DNA of 64,000 nt from Megamerina dolium (GCA_963854835.1 OY978528.1:52920508-52984507); one strand, 5' to 3'. Shown: positions 11,901-24,276, counted from the first letter of the stretch. Numbers and translations are program-made. Notes: generated by a model not told the origin, from the sequence alone.

Positions 11901-14619
11901 ATCTCCACTCCAAAAAGGCACTCTCCTGTAAAGTGAAAATGTTTTTCTAAAATTGACTCCCACCGCTTGCAGAGTGGCTCTAAATGGATAAAATATATAA
12001 TCGATTGCCATTGCCTTCCATCTACGTCATTTAAGGCAGATACTCAGAATATGACCGTAGTGGGATATAATGTATGACCAACCTCCATTAGTTTTTCTCC
12101 TCAGTGTTTTTGTAAAACATACCTAAGACCTATATCCACGATAGTGTATTAAATATATGATCCATATGATCGTTGGAACATACTTTCCTTGGATCTGCAT
12201 CTTCTAAAGGGGTACCCATACAAAATGAACGGAAAATCACCTGAAAATAGACGTTTTCCTTTTTAATGCAATTTGAAATGAGTTTGAATAAGCAGTGATT
12301 TTATTTAAATATTCCTCCATTACTCCATTAATTTCAATCCTCGTTCGGTAATGTCGTCGATTACTATGCGCTGCCCACGTGTCTACCAAACTTGAAAATT
12401 GCCAATGCGCCGAAATTATCAGCAAGTTCTGTGGAGGTTGTGACACTCCGTCTTGTCAACTTTCAGTTTTTCCGCACTTTCATTAGCTGCAACACCTTGT
12501 ATTTGTCGCATATAAAAATTTAATGAAAACAAATAAATAAACAGAATACAAGTAGATGCATTCGTATGTGACTTGTGTGTGGATTTTAAATGAACTTTTG
12601 TAATTCTATTTTATTTATTTCACTTGTAAATCAAAATTAACATTAAAAGGTCGAATTGACGAAGAACTTTATTCGATTGTTGGTTTTTTTATTACACCCA
12701 GAAAAAGTAAAAACCCTTATGTGTTTGGAATTAAATGAGATTGTGGTTGACAATAGACCTTTCAGCTCTTGTTGATTGGGAGTTGTAGAGTCATTTTTTT
12801 GGCAGGTAAACAAAAGAAGTAGAAAATTATCTATTATTTGTTGTGGTTGTTTCGGTGATTATGACATACATACGTACATACATAAATACATAGATCAATC
12901 AATTATGTTCTACATGCATATGTAATCGTAATAAGTAAGATAATTTCCCAAATTGTGTTGCTCGTAAATAATAATTCAAAATACCACCACCACATTCGAT
13001 TGATTTTTCCACGTCGATCACGTCGATCATTGTTGACAAAAATTAATTGTGTGTTGTGTTGCCTGTGACATACACAACTGTATAAGTGTATGTGTTTGCA
13101 TCTGTTGATCGCATTAAGATCGAATTTATCGTGATGTAAGAGGCATACTGAATAGCGTTCTTATTGTTCAGTGTGATAAACACTTGATATGCACGCGTAT
13201 GAACCCAGATAGGGAAATTTAAATAATTTAAGCCGATATTAAATTGATGTGACAACCATGAGCATTACAAAGAAAGTGTCACTGGTTGATTGCGTTCAAA
13301 TTGGAAATTATTAAACACATATTTTGTTTTTTTTTTTGTGTTCATTTTAAATTTCTTCACCTACAAATTATTTGCCTCTTTTTCCAAGAAGTAGGTATTC
13401 ATAGGATAGAAAGTATGTACTTGCATAATAATTCAATTCTATTACCATTAGATTGATTCGTGTGAACCGCTGTGCTATGGGCTTCCGTTCTTTTCGATTA
13501 AGTTTTCGAGTTGGTGCTACTGCAAGCACTTTTTCACACTTGTCATCTTGTTGTATTCATTTTGGCATCATTTATACTACCATGCAGAAGTGAAGTTTTT
13601 TTTTCGTTCTCACACTTCTTCCCACATTCTCATCTCATCAACATATTGGCCGTTGGTTGTCTTTGGTAATTTAATTTTCTAACACTAATGTTCCAACAAA
13701 TTGATTCTATTCGATGTTATAGAAATACGAGAAGAGATATACTCGTATTGTATGCTGGTATTTATGTGGAATAAATTTTACAATTTTTTTTTCTTTAACC
13801 ACCATACTTCCGGTTTGAGCTACTGTTTTTATATGTACTAACCATTATGCAACTTTTTCGAAAAGAAGGAAAGCAAAAAAGCAAAATGAAATGTTGGCTC
13901 CACTTGCAATTATCAGACACGTAGGCAATAATTTGATTTCAGTGATTTTAAGGGCTTGGTGTTTGAAGAATGGTATTAAGTGTTAAAATGACATGCTCAT
14001 ACAAATGCTCTATATACATGAACCTAAGCCAATACATATGTAAAAGATGCTCAATTCAGAATTGAAGAAATTGCTAAATATAATTCTTTATTGGTTTAAT
14101 ATTATTCCAATGAATATTGAGGATTATAATATACTAAGAAGGTAGATGAATGCCTCCGTTGTGAAACGTTGCGAATTGCTGGATGTGGCAGTAGTTATAT
14201 TTAGTAGTAGATGTTGTATGATACTTCAAATGCTGAACGCGTATATTGCCCAAAATATAAACTACAACTTTCAAGCTCTTTAAGACTGAACCGTCTTTCA
14301 AATTGAAATTCTCCGAGTTTCCATTATTTTCGGAGCATACCAAACTTATCATACCCTTGACATATATGTTCCGTCATAAAAATAAACTTAAGAAAACAAT
14401 AACAACAATATGGTCAAATTAAATAGAGACAGATTTTTGAGACCATGGCTCAATGAAAGTAATGAGGTGTTGATAATTTCGAGTATTTTTTTAAATAAAG
14501 GAAATGAAAGAAAATTCCAGATTCGGGCCCCGTTACTTTTAGTTTTTATGGTCGTTATGAAGCCATCAGTCATCCAAGTCATGTTTGCAGAAAATATTGG
14601 CGAAAAAAAATTTATTCAA
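8990..14619. other. Long AT-rich non-coding stretch
   Basis: No supportable gene; all frames are short. Contains the dispersed AT-rich module in several copies at 11110-12260 and many TATGTA-type microsatellite fragments. May be intergenic or intronic. Confidence 0.5.
11110..12260. repeat. Dispersed AT-rich module, tandem-like group
   Basis: Repeated phrases such as 'gggactcccatacaaaatc' (about 11148), 'atgatgaacctctatta' (about 11353), 'gaggggctcccttgcaat' (about 11434), 'atgtatgaccaacctccatt' (about 12071) and 'ggggtacccatacaaaatg' (about 12209) show a roughly 150-300-bp unit repeated with heavy divergence. No coding capacity and no clear terminal repeats. Confidence 0.45.
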
Positions 14620-15020
14620 AATTAAATTAAATTAAATTAAAATTAAATTAAATGAAATTAAAATTAAATTAAAATAAAATAAAATTAAATTAAATTAAAT
14701 TAAAATTAAATTAAATGAAATTAAAATTAAATTAAATTAAATTAAAATTAAATTAAATTAAATTAAAATTAAATTAAATTAAATTAAAATTAAATTAAAT
14801 TAAATTAAAATTAAATTAAATTAAATTAAAATTAAATTAAATTAAATTAAAATTAAATTAAATTAAATTAAAATTAAATTAAATTAAATTAAATTAAATT
14901 AAAATTAAATTAAATTAAATGAAAATTAAAATAAATTAAATTAAAATTAAATTAAATTAAAATTAAATTAAATTAAATTTAAATTAAATTAAATTAAATT
15001 AATATTAAATTAAATTAAAT
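14620..15020. repeat. AAATT minisatellite array with a 21-bp higher-order unit
   Basis: About 400 bp made almost only of AAATT units. In the central part three AAATT units alternate with one AAAATT, giving an exact 21-bp period over successive repeats (for instance the AAAA tracts at 14765, 14786 and 14807). The edges are less regular and contain AAATG and AAAAT variants. Confidence 0.9.
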
Positions 15021-15049
15021 TCGGAAAAGGTAACAAGCATGTAAGATTG

Positions 15050-15450
15050 GAAAAATGTTGACAAGATAAAACCAATGCAAGTTGTACTAATATTTTACTC
15101 CCTAGAGGCGATTCCTGGGCAGTAATATGGGTATTTTTCTGTTTTAAGGTGTTTTCACTTTTAGTTTCTATGGAAGGCCACTGTACTTTTACAGATAGGA
15201 AGTAAGTATGTTTGGAAAATATATTAGTCTTAACGGTTGGAGATAAGGAGTAAGTATATTGAAAGTGGAAATTCAGTGAGAGTTTTTCATACATTTCACC
15301 ATAGAGAGAAAGGATTTCGAGCAGCTATGTGATTTTTGTTTTGTTTTTAAGATGTTTTAATATTCAGTTTGTATGGAAACACACTTAACGGATGTAGGTA
15401 GGGTGTTTAAAATTAATAGGGGTTAGTCATACATTTCACCTCTCTAGCTT
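15050..15450. repeat. Dispersed AT-rich module, inverted copies
   Basis: Holds 'gaggcgattcctgggcagta' (about 15106), 'ggttagtcatacatttcacc' (about 15421) and 'tttttcatacatttcacc' (about 15283), the same phrases as at 6.3, 23.1 and 41.1 kb. Confidence 0.45.
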
Positions 15451-15846
15451 CTTCGAACTGAAATTTAAGATTTGACCTGAAGTCATATCGTACTTGGGCA
15501 TCGCTAACAAAAACTCTTTTGTTTGTTATGCTCACAACAATAAGATTTAAGTGAGAATTCATATTTCTTATAAAAAAAAAACCTTTTTTTTTAAGCAGCC
15601 GGATCCAAATCTGACATTTATTTTTGCTTCCTTGAGAAAAACTGCAAGAATTGGTCACAATTTTATATTTTACACTGAGTAAAGCCATTTAAGAATTAAA
15701 TGCACCTTATTTTGCATATGTATCATACATTCATGGATTTTTGCTGTACACCATTCAACTTAATCATTCGCCCATTCTGTTAGTTATTTAAATTTAAATC
15801 ATACATATGAAAAAATTCATGAAACGAAATATATAGCGACTATTGT

Positions 15847-16744
15847 AACGGGTGTTGCTTTTAGAGTGAAGCTTCGAATTGGTAAATAAATGTACAATAT
15901 GTAATATTCTGAACTAAGAACTGGCTTTATTGGATGGATAATTTTATGCAATTAGTGTTTGAATATAATATCGTTTGAATATAACAGTTCGCTCAATGTT
16001 GGATTGAAATTCATAGTGAAATTGCTAGTTTATCATTTCGGGAGAGTATGTTGTCGTATGTTTACTTCAATAAATCGATGTATGCCATGTCTTACCGCCA
16101 TTTTACTGGAACGACGTATCTTCGACATTCATACCATGCAGTTGTTGCCTGTCGCGTTTTTAAAGAACTATGGACCGATGATTACACCAGCCCATAAACC
16201 GCACCACACAGATCTGGTGTCTGAAGAATTTCTTGTGGATTATCTTCAATCTAAATCCGACAATTTTGCTTGTTCTCATACCCATTGAGTCCCATTGATA
16301 AAATAATGGGTCCACTTCCAGTTGACGAGATTAATGATATTGGGGCTGCAACTCTTTCACTAGCTGACTCATTTGGGTCGTCCTCTACACTACGCTCAAC
16401 AGCAGAAATATTTGCCCCCGTATGCACTGTTTTGGGCTTTAATGGATGGGCGACGTCCACTAGAGTGTATGTGGACTCAACTTTTTGCCTGGTTCGACGA
16501 ATAAGTTGTCGATTTGGTACATTATGTCAACCAAAAAAATGGCTGTAGCTATCTTTGAGTTTGTATGACAGAACCACAATCTTCGTAATAAAATTTTAAT
16601 ATTTGCGGGTTGCGTTGTTGCGGTGTCAATCTTTTCATGATAAAATTGCAAATCAAATGGCCTCGTGGGTTACCAGATTTGATAACTGCTATTACTTTTG
16701 ATCCCTATCGGAAACTGCTTCACTCTAAAAAAAAAACACCCGTT
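15847..16744 (-). mobile_element. Short mariner-like element with both terminal inverted repeats
   Basis: The left end AACGGGTGTTGCTTTTAGAG.. (15847-15872) and the right end (16717-16744) are imperfect inverted repeats of about 26-28 bp: both share AACGGGTGTT and TTTAGAGTGAAGC, differing in the A/T-run between. Inside on the minus strand is a degraded transposase: GANISAVERSVEDDPNESA resembles the 'NIAAV..SV.EDPN.S' part of arthropod mariner transposases, followed directly by LNGYENKQNCRI (normally 'HFxLNGYVNKQNCRIW') and then a stop-filled remnant of the catalytic region. The join between the two parts means a large internal deletion. At 898 bp the copy is non-autonomous and dead. No clean TA duplication is visible at the ends. 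Confidence 0.7.
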
Positions 16745-17419
16745 GAATTGCTTTAAATATTCGCCATATATAAATACAATATTTTGAGCAAGTATACACC
16801 TACATCAGCCAGCTACCATTCGTATTATATATCCATACATTTTTCATTCTTGTTTGTTATTATTTATTCGCTTGTGTATGCGCGCGTGGCTTTGTGGATG
16901 TATGTGTGTGACAATTGTAAAATGGAAAGTATAACCTTTTTTTTGCGTTCTTTAGTCATTCTCGTGCTTCTTGTTATAATAAAAAATAAGAAAAAAAGCA
17001 AAGCAAAAAAAAAAAATATCGAAAAGAAAGTACAAAAAGTTCGAGTCAAAGAAAAACAAGAGGAAAAATGGGAGGAGAGAATCCATAAAATACTGGAAAT
17101 GTAATTAAAAATCATTCGACGTGGTTATATTTTCCTTCATCTCCGTACATGACGACCACCTGCTTATACTCCTGCTGTTCTCTTTTACTGTCGTATTTTT
17201 TGTCCTTCTCCCATTTTTATTGTTGGCAACGAAGCGGAAAAGGAAATCATGCAATGTTAGCTGCTGGTATTGCAGCTCATGGTGTTTGTATTTTTATCGT
17301 TATATCGCAACAGTAATACAAATAACAACAACAACAACAATAACTCGCCGTTCCACGTGTGACATTGCGAAGGATGGAAACATCGTCATGAAAAAAATCC
17401 GATTGAAAGTATTTTTCAG

Positions 17420-17666
17420 TTGTTCAGTTGCTACTGAAAAATCGAGAAATTGTGTTTTGGAGCTTAATTTTAAGGAGAAAAAATTGATACAATGGAAATG
17501 TTCAAATGACGGCTTGGTTAGTTATTTAGAATTGGTACCCGGTCAAAGTACCAAAGTACAGTATATAGATCATCTTAGGCCAATAAAGGCCCATCGTGTT
17601 ATCACATCGTCTCGGTCCCTAATTTGTTATCCACTCAACGATCAAAGGCTTATGAAGCCATCTAAA
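17420..17666 (+). CDS. Candidate internal exon, unrecognised protein
   Basis: An open frame of 187 codons runs from 17121 to 17684. Its last 80 or so codons look much more like protein than the AT-rich surroundings (for example RNCVLELNFKEKKLIQW and QYIDHLRPIKAHR). This part is framed by an acceptor-like TATTTTTCAG (AG ending 17419) and a strong donor GTAAGT (17667-17672) that falls exactly between codons after LMKPSK. The alternation of short hydrophobic strands with charged turns would fit a PH- or PTB-like beta domain, but I cannot identify one. Upstream codons in the frame encode a hydrophobic then basic, repeat-like stretch that is probably intron. No partner exon was found in the window. 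Alternatives: a processed fragment, or part of an unrecognised transposon. Confidence 0.35.
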
Positions 17667-17939
17667 GTAAGTACCAATCTTTGAATAAAAACACAATACA
17701 ACATCGTTTCACTTAATGTTGTTTTCGAATTTTGTATTTTATCATTATCCCATCGTAAGAACTCCTAGTGATCTCGGAAGCAAAAACCGTTTTACACTGA
17801 ATGATCCCATTACTGCATTAAACAAACGAATCATAGTATCATTTGAACCCGACGAAAACTGACATTTACTTTGGATTGTTCTTCAAGGTTATGGAATGTC
17901 CATATGCCCATTGAGTTCAGCATAGTCTTCCATAAATGA

Positions 17940-18500
17940 ATTTCACAACCTATCCATCTGTGAATGTATTTTTTGATTTATTTGGAGATGGCTTTATTCT
18001 TTCAGATTCCAAAATTCTTGAATTGCAGACCCTGTCCAAGCCAACTCACCTATTTTTTCATTGTCTCCTACGTTTTCAATCCCTGGGACCCAGACGGAGG
18101 CTGACGACTCATCGCTACTAAGCTTTTTATGTATTCTCTTACTAGGTTAGAGGTTGAGGTTATTAAAGCAGGTCCCATGATATCGCCCTGAGGGCTGGAT
18201 TCATCGCACTTAACTATATCGATTTCAGCGATCACAATCATGATGATTAGTATGGACCCTGTTCGATGTTCATGACCAACGTAAAGAGAGCCGTACATTT
18301 TTAGAGCCTTTCCTTCTTTAAACTTGCATATTTCGCTTTCTATGGTGGAACACTCTGCACTGCCCAAAAAACTTTCAAAATTAATTCATTTGATCTGTTT
18401 ATCGGAGGTATCGTCTTGCCCTTTGATGAGGTCTACTACCGGATTCCCAGTAGAATTTATTTTGATTAGTATGATGTCTTCCGTTTCTCAATCTTATCTA
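17940..18500 (-). pseudogene. Non-LTR retrotransposon RNase H remnant
   Basis: The minus strand reads, with stops, LVREYIKSLVAMS followed by VWVPGIENVGDNEKIGELAW, which matches the 'LVREYR.SL..M' and 'WVPGH..I.GNEKADELA' stretch of RNase H domains in I/LOA/R1-type non-LTR elements. The upstream part (SAECSTIESEICKFKEGK, then MYGSLYVGHEHRTG) fits less well. The histidine of the motif is lost (GH to GI), so the domain is inactive. Confidence 0.5.
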
Positions 18501-20225
18501 TGTCTATCAATTGTGCATTTCTTAATATTTCGGAAAAAATGCGCCTTTCACGAATTACTTCTGTGGAGAAAATGTATATATTTTTGTTTCTTTCGTTTCT
18601 TTATGTTGATATTATTTCCTCCCCCAGTAAGGCCAACAATAAATCCTCTTAACGTATATTTACCCTGATTTCGAGCATATTGTTATGCGAGCAAGGGAAG
18701 GTAATGTGGGTGGCAAATGAGTGATATTGCCATTTTATAACATTTACGATTTCCGTAAATGTTATTACTGCTCTTGCTGTTGATTATATTGACTAACAAC
18801 GACGACAATGATGACTACGATGATGATGATGATGATGATGATGGCGACAGTAACTAGAGAACAATTCATGAATAATTCTTACGTACGCTCAATTTTATGC
18901 GAACTGGTTTAAAAGTAAAAATTTTATATTTTGCAAAAAGTGGTAAATTAGGGTGGCTGACACATTGGTTGACATAAAGTAGATACTACAAAGGTTTTAT
19001 ATATGATATTATGGGGGAGGAAGTACCTTCAGTAAAAAGCACAGAGAGTAACTAATTTAATAATAAAATAATTGAGTTGCTATTGATTGAATCTTCTTAC
19101 AGTTTTGTTGTGCTCTTGCTATTGCTCTTGCTGTTGTTGTTGTTGTACGTATTCTTGGCGCTACGTGTCGGTAATATTTTCAAGATTTCTTTTCTTTCCA
19201 CAAAGCTCTATGAATGTATAAGATGAAAAATAAAGAATATTTTCTCTCTGTTACATGCATACATACGATTGTATGAAGTACAAATATAGTAAGTAATGAG
19301 AATGAAGTAAAAAACAACTGCAAGCAATTCCATTTCATTATATATCGTTGTACATTTCATGCAACATTTCAATGCGAGCAGTCGAATGTATGCAAGAAAG
19401 TGCAAATCAGCCACAGCGGTGTGTTGCATTCATTCAGTCTCATGTTCATATATTCAAGAACACATACATATACATACAATCACACACAGTAGAAGTGGCT
19501 TATTCAAATGAGTCTGCGACTCTGTTTGTTCATTCAACGAGTGGTAGGTATTGGATGCTTTTGTAGGTGCGTACGTATGTGTATATTGATAATTTACATA
19601 ATAAATTAGTTCAGCATATTTTTCAACAGTTCGTTCACTGAATGCTAAATTGCATTCGATGTTAATAATGACGACGACAATGGAGATGAGAAGGTAGAAA
19701 AGGAAGAAAACCAAAAAAAAAAAGGTATACGATAATTTAAAGAACAAGTGCAATCAGCATCAAGGTGTTTCATTGCTCTGTGGTCGATCAATGGGTTGCT
19801 TGCTTGATTGGTTGGTTGGTTGGTTGGTCGTTTCAATTGGTGACAACAACCTTAATTATGTACACGAATATTTATGTATGCAATATTCAGGATCCTTGTG
19901 GCCATGTACTTGTAGTTTATTGTAATTATTACGACAATATTGGCATTATTGACAAAGGTCGAAGATCAGAGGTACCTGTACTCATACATATACCCTACCT
20001 TTATAGTAATGTAAGTTTGTCGCTATTGGTCATTTTGCTACTCCATTTTTTGTATGTGTGTGTTTTCGTATAGATGTTTTCACACTTTTTACACAAAAGT
20101 TTAAAAGCTACTGAGTTGAAACTTAGCATATACAATTATATGTATTTACAAAAATATGACCTATTTAGAAAATGGGCCGATTACGCCTTCCTCCCACATA
20201 AAAGCATGATTTCAAATGTATATAA
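18501..20225. other. Non-coding stretch
   Basis: No supportable gene. GAT repeat at about 18818-18842; GTT/GCT triplets at about 19115-19145; TTGG tetranucleotides at about 19807-19828. Confidence 0.5.
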
Positions 20226-20715
20226 AGGGTTATCCATTTCGCGGTTTCAAAAGTATAGGGCTAGAATTCGACATCTGTCAAACTGAGTTGTTAAAACAAT
20301 TTCTTTCTTTTTCAGTTCAAAGTCTGACATTTGCGAAAATGGATTGCTTAACTATCGCACAACGCATTAAAATTGTAAAAACCTATTACAAATATGGTGA
20401 TTCTGCCACAGCCACATATCGTGCTTTAAGAGGAGCTTATGGTTTACATAATCGTCCAACTACGCAAGCAATTGGCAAAATTGAGAAGGAATACGAAGAG
20501 ACTGGATCAGTTACAGATATTGTAAGGCCTGTGCATCATCGTTTCGCTCGTACCACCGAAAATATCGCTGCTGTAAGTGAAAGTGTTGCCGAAGACCCGA
20601 ATGTGTCGATTCCTCGTCGTTCTCAGGAATTAGGACTGTCTTACGGCACATTATGGCGTATTTTGCATTTGGATCTACACCTACATCCATATAAAATACA
20701 GCTCACACAACAACT
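20226..20715 (+). pseudogene. mariner-like transposase, N-terminal half only
   Basis: An ATG at 20339 opens MDCLTIAQRIKIVKTYYK, then a helix-turn-helix region with RPTTQAIGKIEKEYEETGS and ENIAAVSESVAEDPNVSI and RRSQELGLSYGTLWRILH, characteristic of the paired-type DNA-binding half of a widespread arthropod mariner transposase. The match ends at QLTQQL (about 20715), exactly before the catalytic half, and unrelated AT-rich DNA follows. The DNA-binding half is intact and in one frame, so a truncated binding protein could in principle be made, but no promoter is evident. Confidence 0.75.
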
Positions 20716-20819
20716 GTATAAATGTTGTATATTCTGTAAAAACTGTATAAAAATAAAGTTTATTAATATTCGCAATTCCTTTGAATTTACCTTTAATAAA
20801 AATAAGGATATTTTTATTA

Positions 20820-22025
20820 TTTTATTTTTTTTTTATAACAAACATTTAAATAATATTTAAACACAATATTTGTTGACCGCCAATGAGGTCATGTGGTTTT
20901 TTCCTTTGGAGTCGTCGGGTTAGGGTTGTGGTATCAAGAAGCTTGATAGCTTCTTCATTTACGTGCCTCTGGATCCTCGTGGAAAGGGCCTCAGCTTGTT
21001 TTTTAATTTCATCAGCGACCATGTTAATGTTGAGGTCACAGTTAATGTTGATGTTGGGAGCATACCAAGTTGCGTTGACAATATTTCTAAGGACTTTATT
21101 TTGGAGTCGTCGAATTATATTGATTTTGCTTGGGCTGGCGCAACCCCAAATTTGTGCACCATAAGACCACACTGGCTTTAAAACTGGTTTATATATAATT
21201 ATTTTAATGTATATGGAAAGTTTAGATATTCTTCCAGTGAGCCAGTCCATTTTTATTACTTTTAGATTGAGTTCACTTCGTTTCATTTTTATATGTCTTA
21301 GCATCTAGAGTTATGCCAAGATATTTTGCAGTGTTTGTATGAGCATTATTGGGTGATAGTTTGCTTTTCTGCTGGTGAAATTTACATGAATTGTTTTACT
21401 GCTATTTAGTTTTATTGGCCAGGTTTTCGTCCATTTTTCGACTGCATCTATAGCAGTTTGAAGTTTAGCTGCAGCTTCTTCAGCGGTGTTTCCTGTTGCA
21501 AGAATGACTGTGTCGTCAGCAAAGATGGCAAACATACTATTTGGAGGAAGTGGTAAACCTTTTGTATACAGGAGATATAGAAGGGGACCAAGGGTGCTTC
21601 CTTGTGGAACGCCAGCGTTTATTTCTTCTAGATCAGAATATTAATTTCCTTGTTTCCCGCGGAAGTAACGTTCAGTTAAATATGACTTCATGAGGTCACT
21701 GTATTGGAATGGCAGGTAAGAGTTCAATTTATTGATTAGGCCTTCATGCCATACCTTATCGAATGCTTGTGCTTGTGTCCAGGAAAACTGCTGAGCATAC
21801 CTGTTTCTCCTCTAATGATTTTTCAATTTCTGCTGTGATTCTGTGCACCTGATCTATGGCAGCGAAATCCAAATTGATGTGAAGGTATAAGGTTTAGAGA
21901 TGCAATGATTGGTTTTATGCGATTGAGAATGAGCCTTTCAAATGGTTTTGAAATTTTGTGGCAGAAGGGATATTGGCCGATATGAGGAGACAAAGTGTGG
22001 ATCTTTCCCCGGTTTAGCAATCACG
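20820..22025 (-). pseudogene. Jockey-type non-LTR retrotransposon, 3' part
   Basis: Minus-strand pieces in order: FERLILNRI..IPSHQFGFR (about 21980-21880), GVPQGSTLGPLLYLLYT (about 21625-21575), the active-site FADDTVILATGN (about 21530), a thumb region with WTKTWPIKLNSSK, then KPVWSYGAQIWGCAS and NATWYAPN, ending with a tail like those of Jockey elements. Several frameshifts separate the blocks. The 3' end is marked by a minus-strand poly(A) (plus-strand T run at about 20823-20834). It is 5'-truncated and dead. It lies next to the truncated mariner half, whose missing end could have been lost in this insertion (inference). Confidence 0.75.
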
Positions 22026-23977
22026 ATCATCTCAGCTCAAAAATAAGGAAATGAGAAAAGTTTTTTATCCACCACTCAAGTTTTTATCTATTCTTCACTT
22101 AAAAGAAACACTATGCACAATTAGTGGCCAACAACTGCTTTTCAACACACCCGAATGCATATAATATTTTCAGTTAGTAAATGACAATGGTAAATATTAA
22201 ATATTTTCTATCCCTCTTAACTCGATGCCAATGTCGATGCGACAAGTTATTATAAATAAAAATAGAGTCTATTTAATAAATGCGCATACATTTTTTCGCA
22301 GAAGAAACCAAAAAAATAAAGGAAACCATCACACAAAAAGGATATTAAGTATATGCATGATGTGTATGAACAAGAACAACAGCAACAACAGTGCAACTAG
22401 TCAACTAGCTATCCAGCCATCCAGCTAGCTAGACAGAAAGTAAATTATGCAATACGTATTGCAAAAGAACGACTGAACGAATGGACGATTATAGATGTGA
22501 TTATAGACTTGTCTATTCAATGGACAATGGGTTGGTTTGTGAATAATTTGCGTAATTCATAGTGAAGTTGCATAATTTGTTGCATGAATTTAGGAGTACT
22601 TGGTATGTATAAATGAAAGAAAAACAATACATATTCGTTACTTACCATTGAATAAATGAATGAATTTTGTAAAATAGAGATTATTTTACAAGTTGATATG
22701 GAAATGGGGATTTTTGCACTTCATTTTGCAATTAGCTATGTATGTATGGTAGTCTGCTGACTTGTTTCGTAGTGTTTATTAATGAACTGAATACAAATGA
22801 AAACATTTATTGGAAGAGTTTTGAAAGTTTTACTAATTGCATTTTAAATTTGTGTGAACATTTCGTAAAGCCTGGTTGAAAAAAATATAAAATTTATATT
22901 TACCTCTCGACAAGTAATTCCACAATTTATGTTAAAACTGATTAATTTGAATTTCACAACAAAATTGTTGTTTATGTGAAAAGCATAAATAAAAAAAAAA
23001 AAATAAATATACCAATTCCTGGGCAGTTATAGTTGATTTTCAAGTAAAAGTCCTCTTACAGGATCAAGACAGAGGGTAAGAAGAAAGAAATATTGAAAAG
23101 AAAATTTGAAAGTGGGTCGGTCATATCATGAATCCCTTTAGGAGCGATTATTGGGTAGCTATGGCGATATATGTTAATTTTAAGGGGTTTTTAAAATCGA
23201 CAAATACCTGACATAATGGCCCCTAGAGCTGTGGAATGTATGACTTAACTCCATTAATTGCTCTGTAATATTTCTTCAGAAAATACTATTACGATTTTAT
23301 TTTGTGAACGTTGAATTCTATTCGAATCAACTTTGTGCGATCATTGGATTCTGTCAATAATCATTGCAACACTTATTTTGTACAACCATATACAGCAACA
23401 ATTTATTTAATCAACTCTATTTACAATCAATTATTTACTATAACTTTTTTAATGTACTTGCTACTTTTGCCTTTAATACTGTATCGATGTTTGCACAATC
23501 ACGTTCGCGATTCGATTGACCTGCATTTTTCAACACTGGCTCTATTTATACTCTGTGGCAACACTCCAGAATCTTCCTTTATCGTAGTCGGGATTCATCT
23601 CTTTCTTTCTCGTTGGCATGTTCTGGTTATCGCCTATTTCTTTTTGTTGACATTCGTTTCGATGCTGCCAATATTCGTGTCATTCATAATAGTGTCAATC
23701 ACAATAATGATGAGTAACCAACCATCGATACTCGTTACAATACTTTACCCTATCTGGTTTTCCTAATCATTTTCTATGGATAGGCTTACCCAATATCTCC
23801 ACTTCATAGGGGGTCTTCCCTACAAAATTGTTGCTTTTATAGTGGCTGTTAGAGATAAAGAGGAAAACGGCTCTAAATCAAGAATTTCTTTATGCGTCTT
23901 TGACAACAAATAATTCAAATTATCCGAATTTTATACATTTCCCGAACCCAAGTCGTCAAATTTTTCACCTACCTTAA
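22026..23977. other. Non-coding stretch with dispersed module copies
   Basis: No supportable gene. The sections 23010-23300 and 23780-23860 carry the dispersed AT-rich module ('gtgggtcggtcatatcatga' at about 23111, 'gagcgattattgggtagc' at about 23143, 'gggggtcttccctacaaaat' at about 23808). Confidence 0.45.
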
Positions 23978-24276
23978 TGTATATACTAGACCGCTGTACC
24001 GTTGCACCTGACGATGTTAGCTATTATTCGGTCAAACGTACGATCAACATTCACTCAACAACATACCATTTCAACATAGGCAAGCAATGAAATACACTCT
24101 TATCTTTTGAAGTATGAACTGCATGTCTTGTTTCGAATCATAAGAGAGTCAACAGTCGACTCGACAACACAAAATGCGAAAAATCAACGAATCATTCGAA
24201 TGTCTCGCTTCATTGCTGATGAATGTCTTAAAACGCAACATCATGAATGAGTCGTTGCAGGAGTCTAGTATATACA
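23978..24276. mobile_element. Inverted-repeat element (MITE-like), copy 1, 299 bp
   Basis: Its ends are exact 14-bp inverted repeats: TGTATATACTAGAC (23978-23991) and GTCTAGTATATACA (24263-24276), with further similarity inward (GTTGCA on both sides). The interior 24030-24150 is closely related, in reverse orientation, to 57440-57580. No long open frame, so any movement would depend on another element's transposase (inference). Superfamily not identified. Confidence 0.6.

Noticed and set aside
14620..15020. CRISPR-like array
   Set aside because: No spacers; all units are AAATT variants in a eukaryotic context, so it is a minisatellite.
23311..23766. 151-codon hydrophobic plus-strand frame that could be a membrane protein or receptor
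   Set aside because: Hydrophobicity follows from T-rich DNA; no splice sites in phase, no recognisable motif, and a dispersed module repeat begins just after it. I cannot exclude an unusual receptor exon but do not support it.
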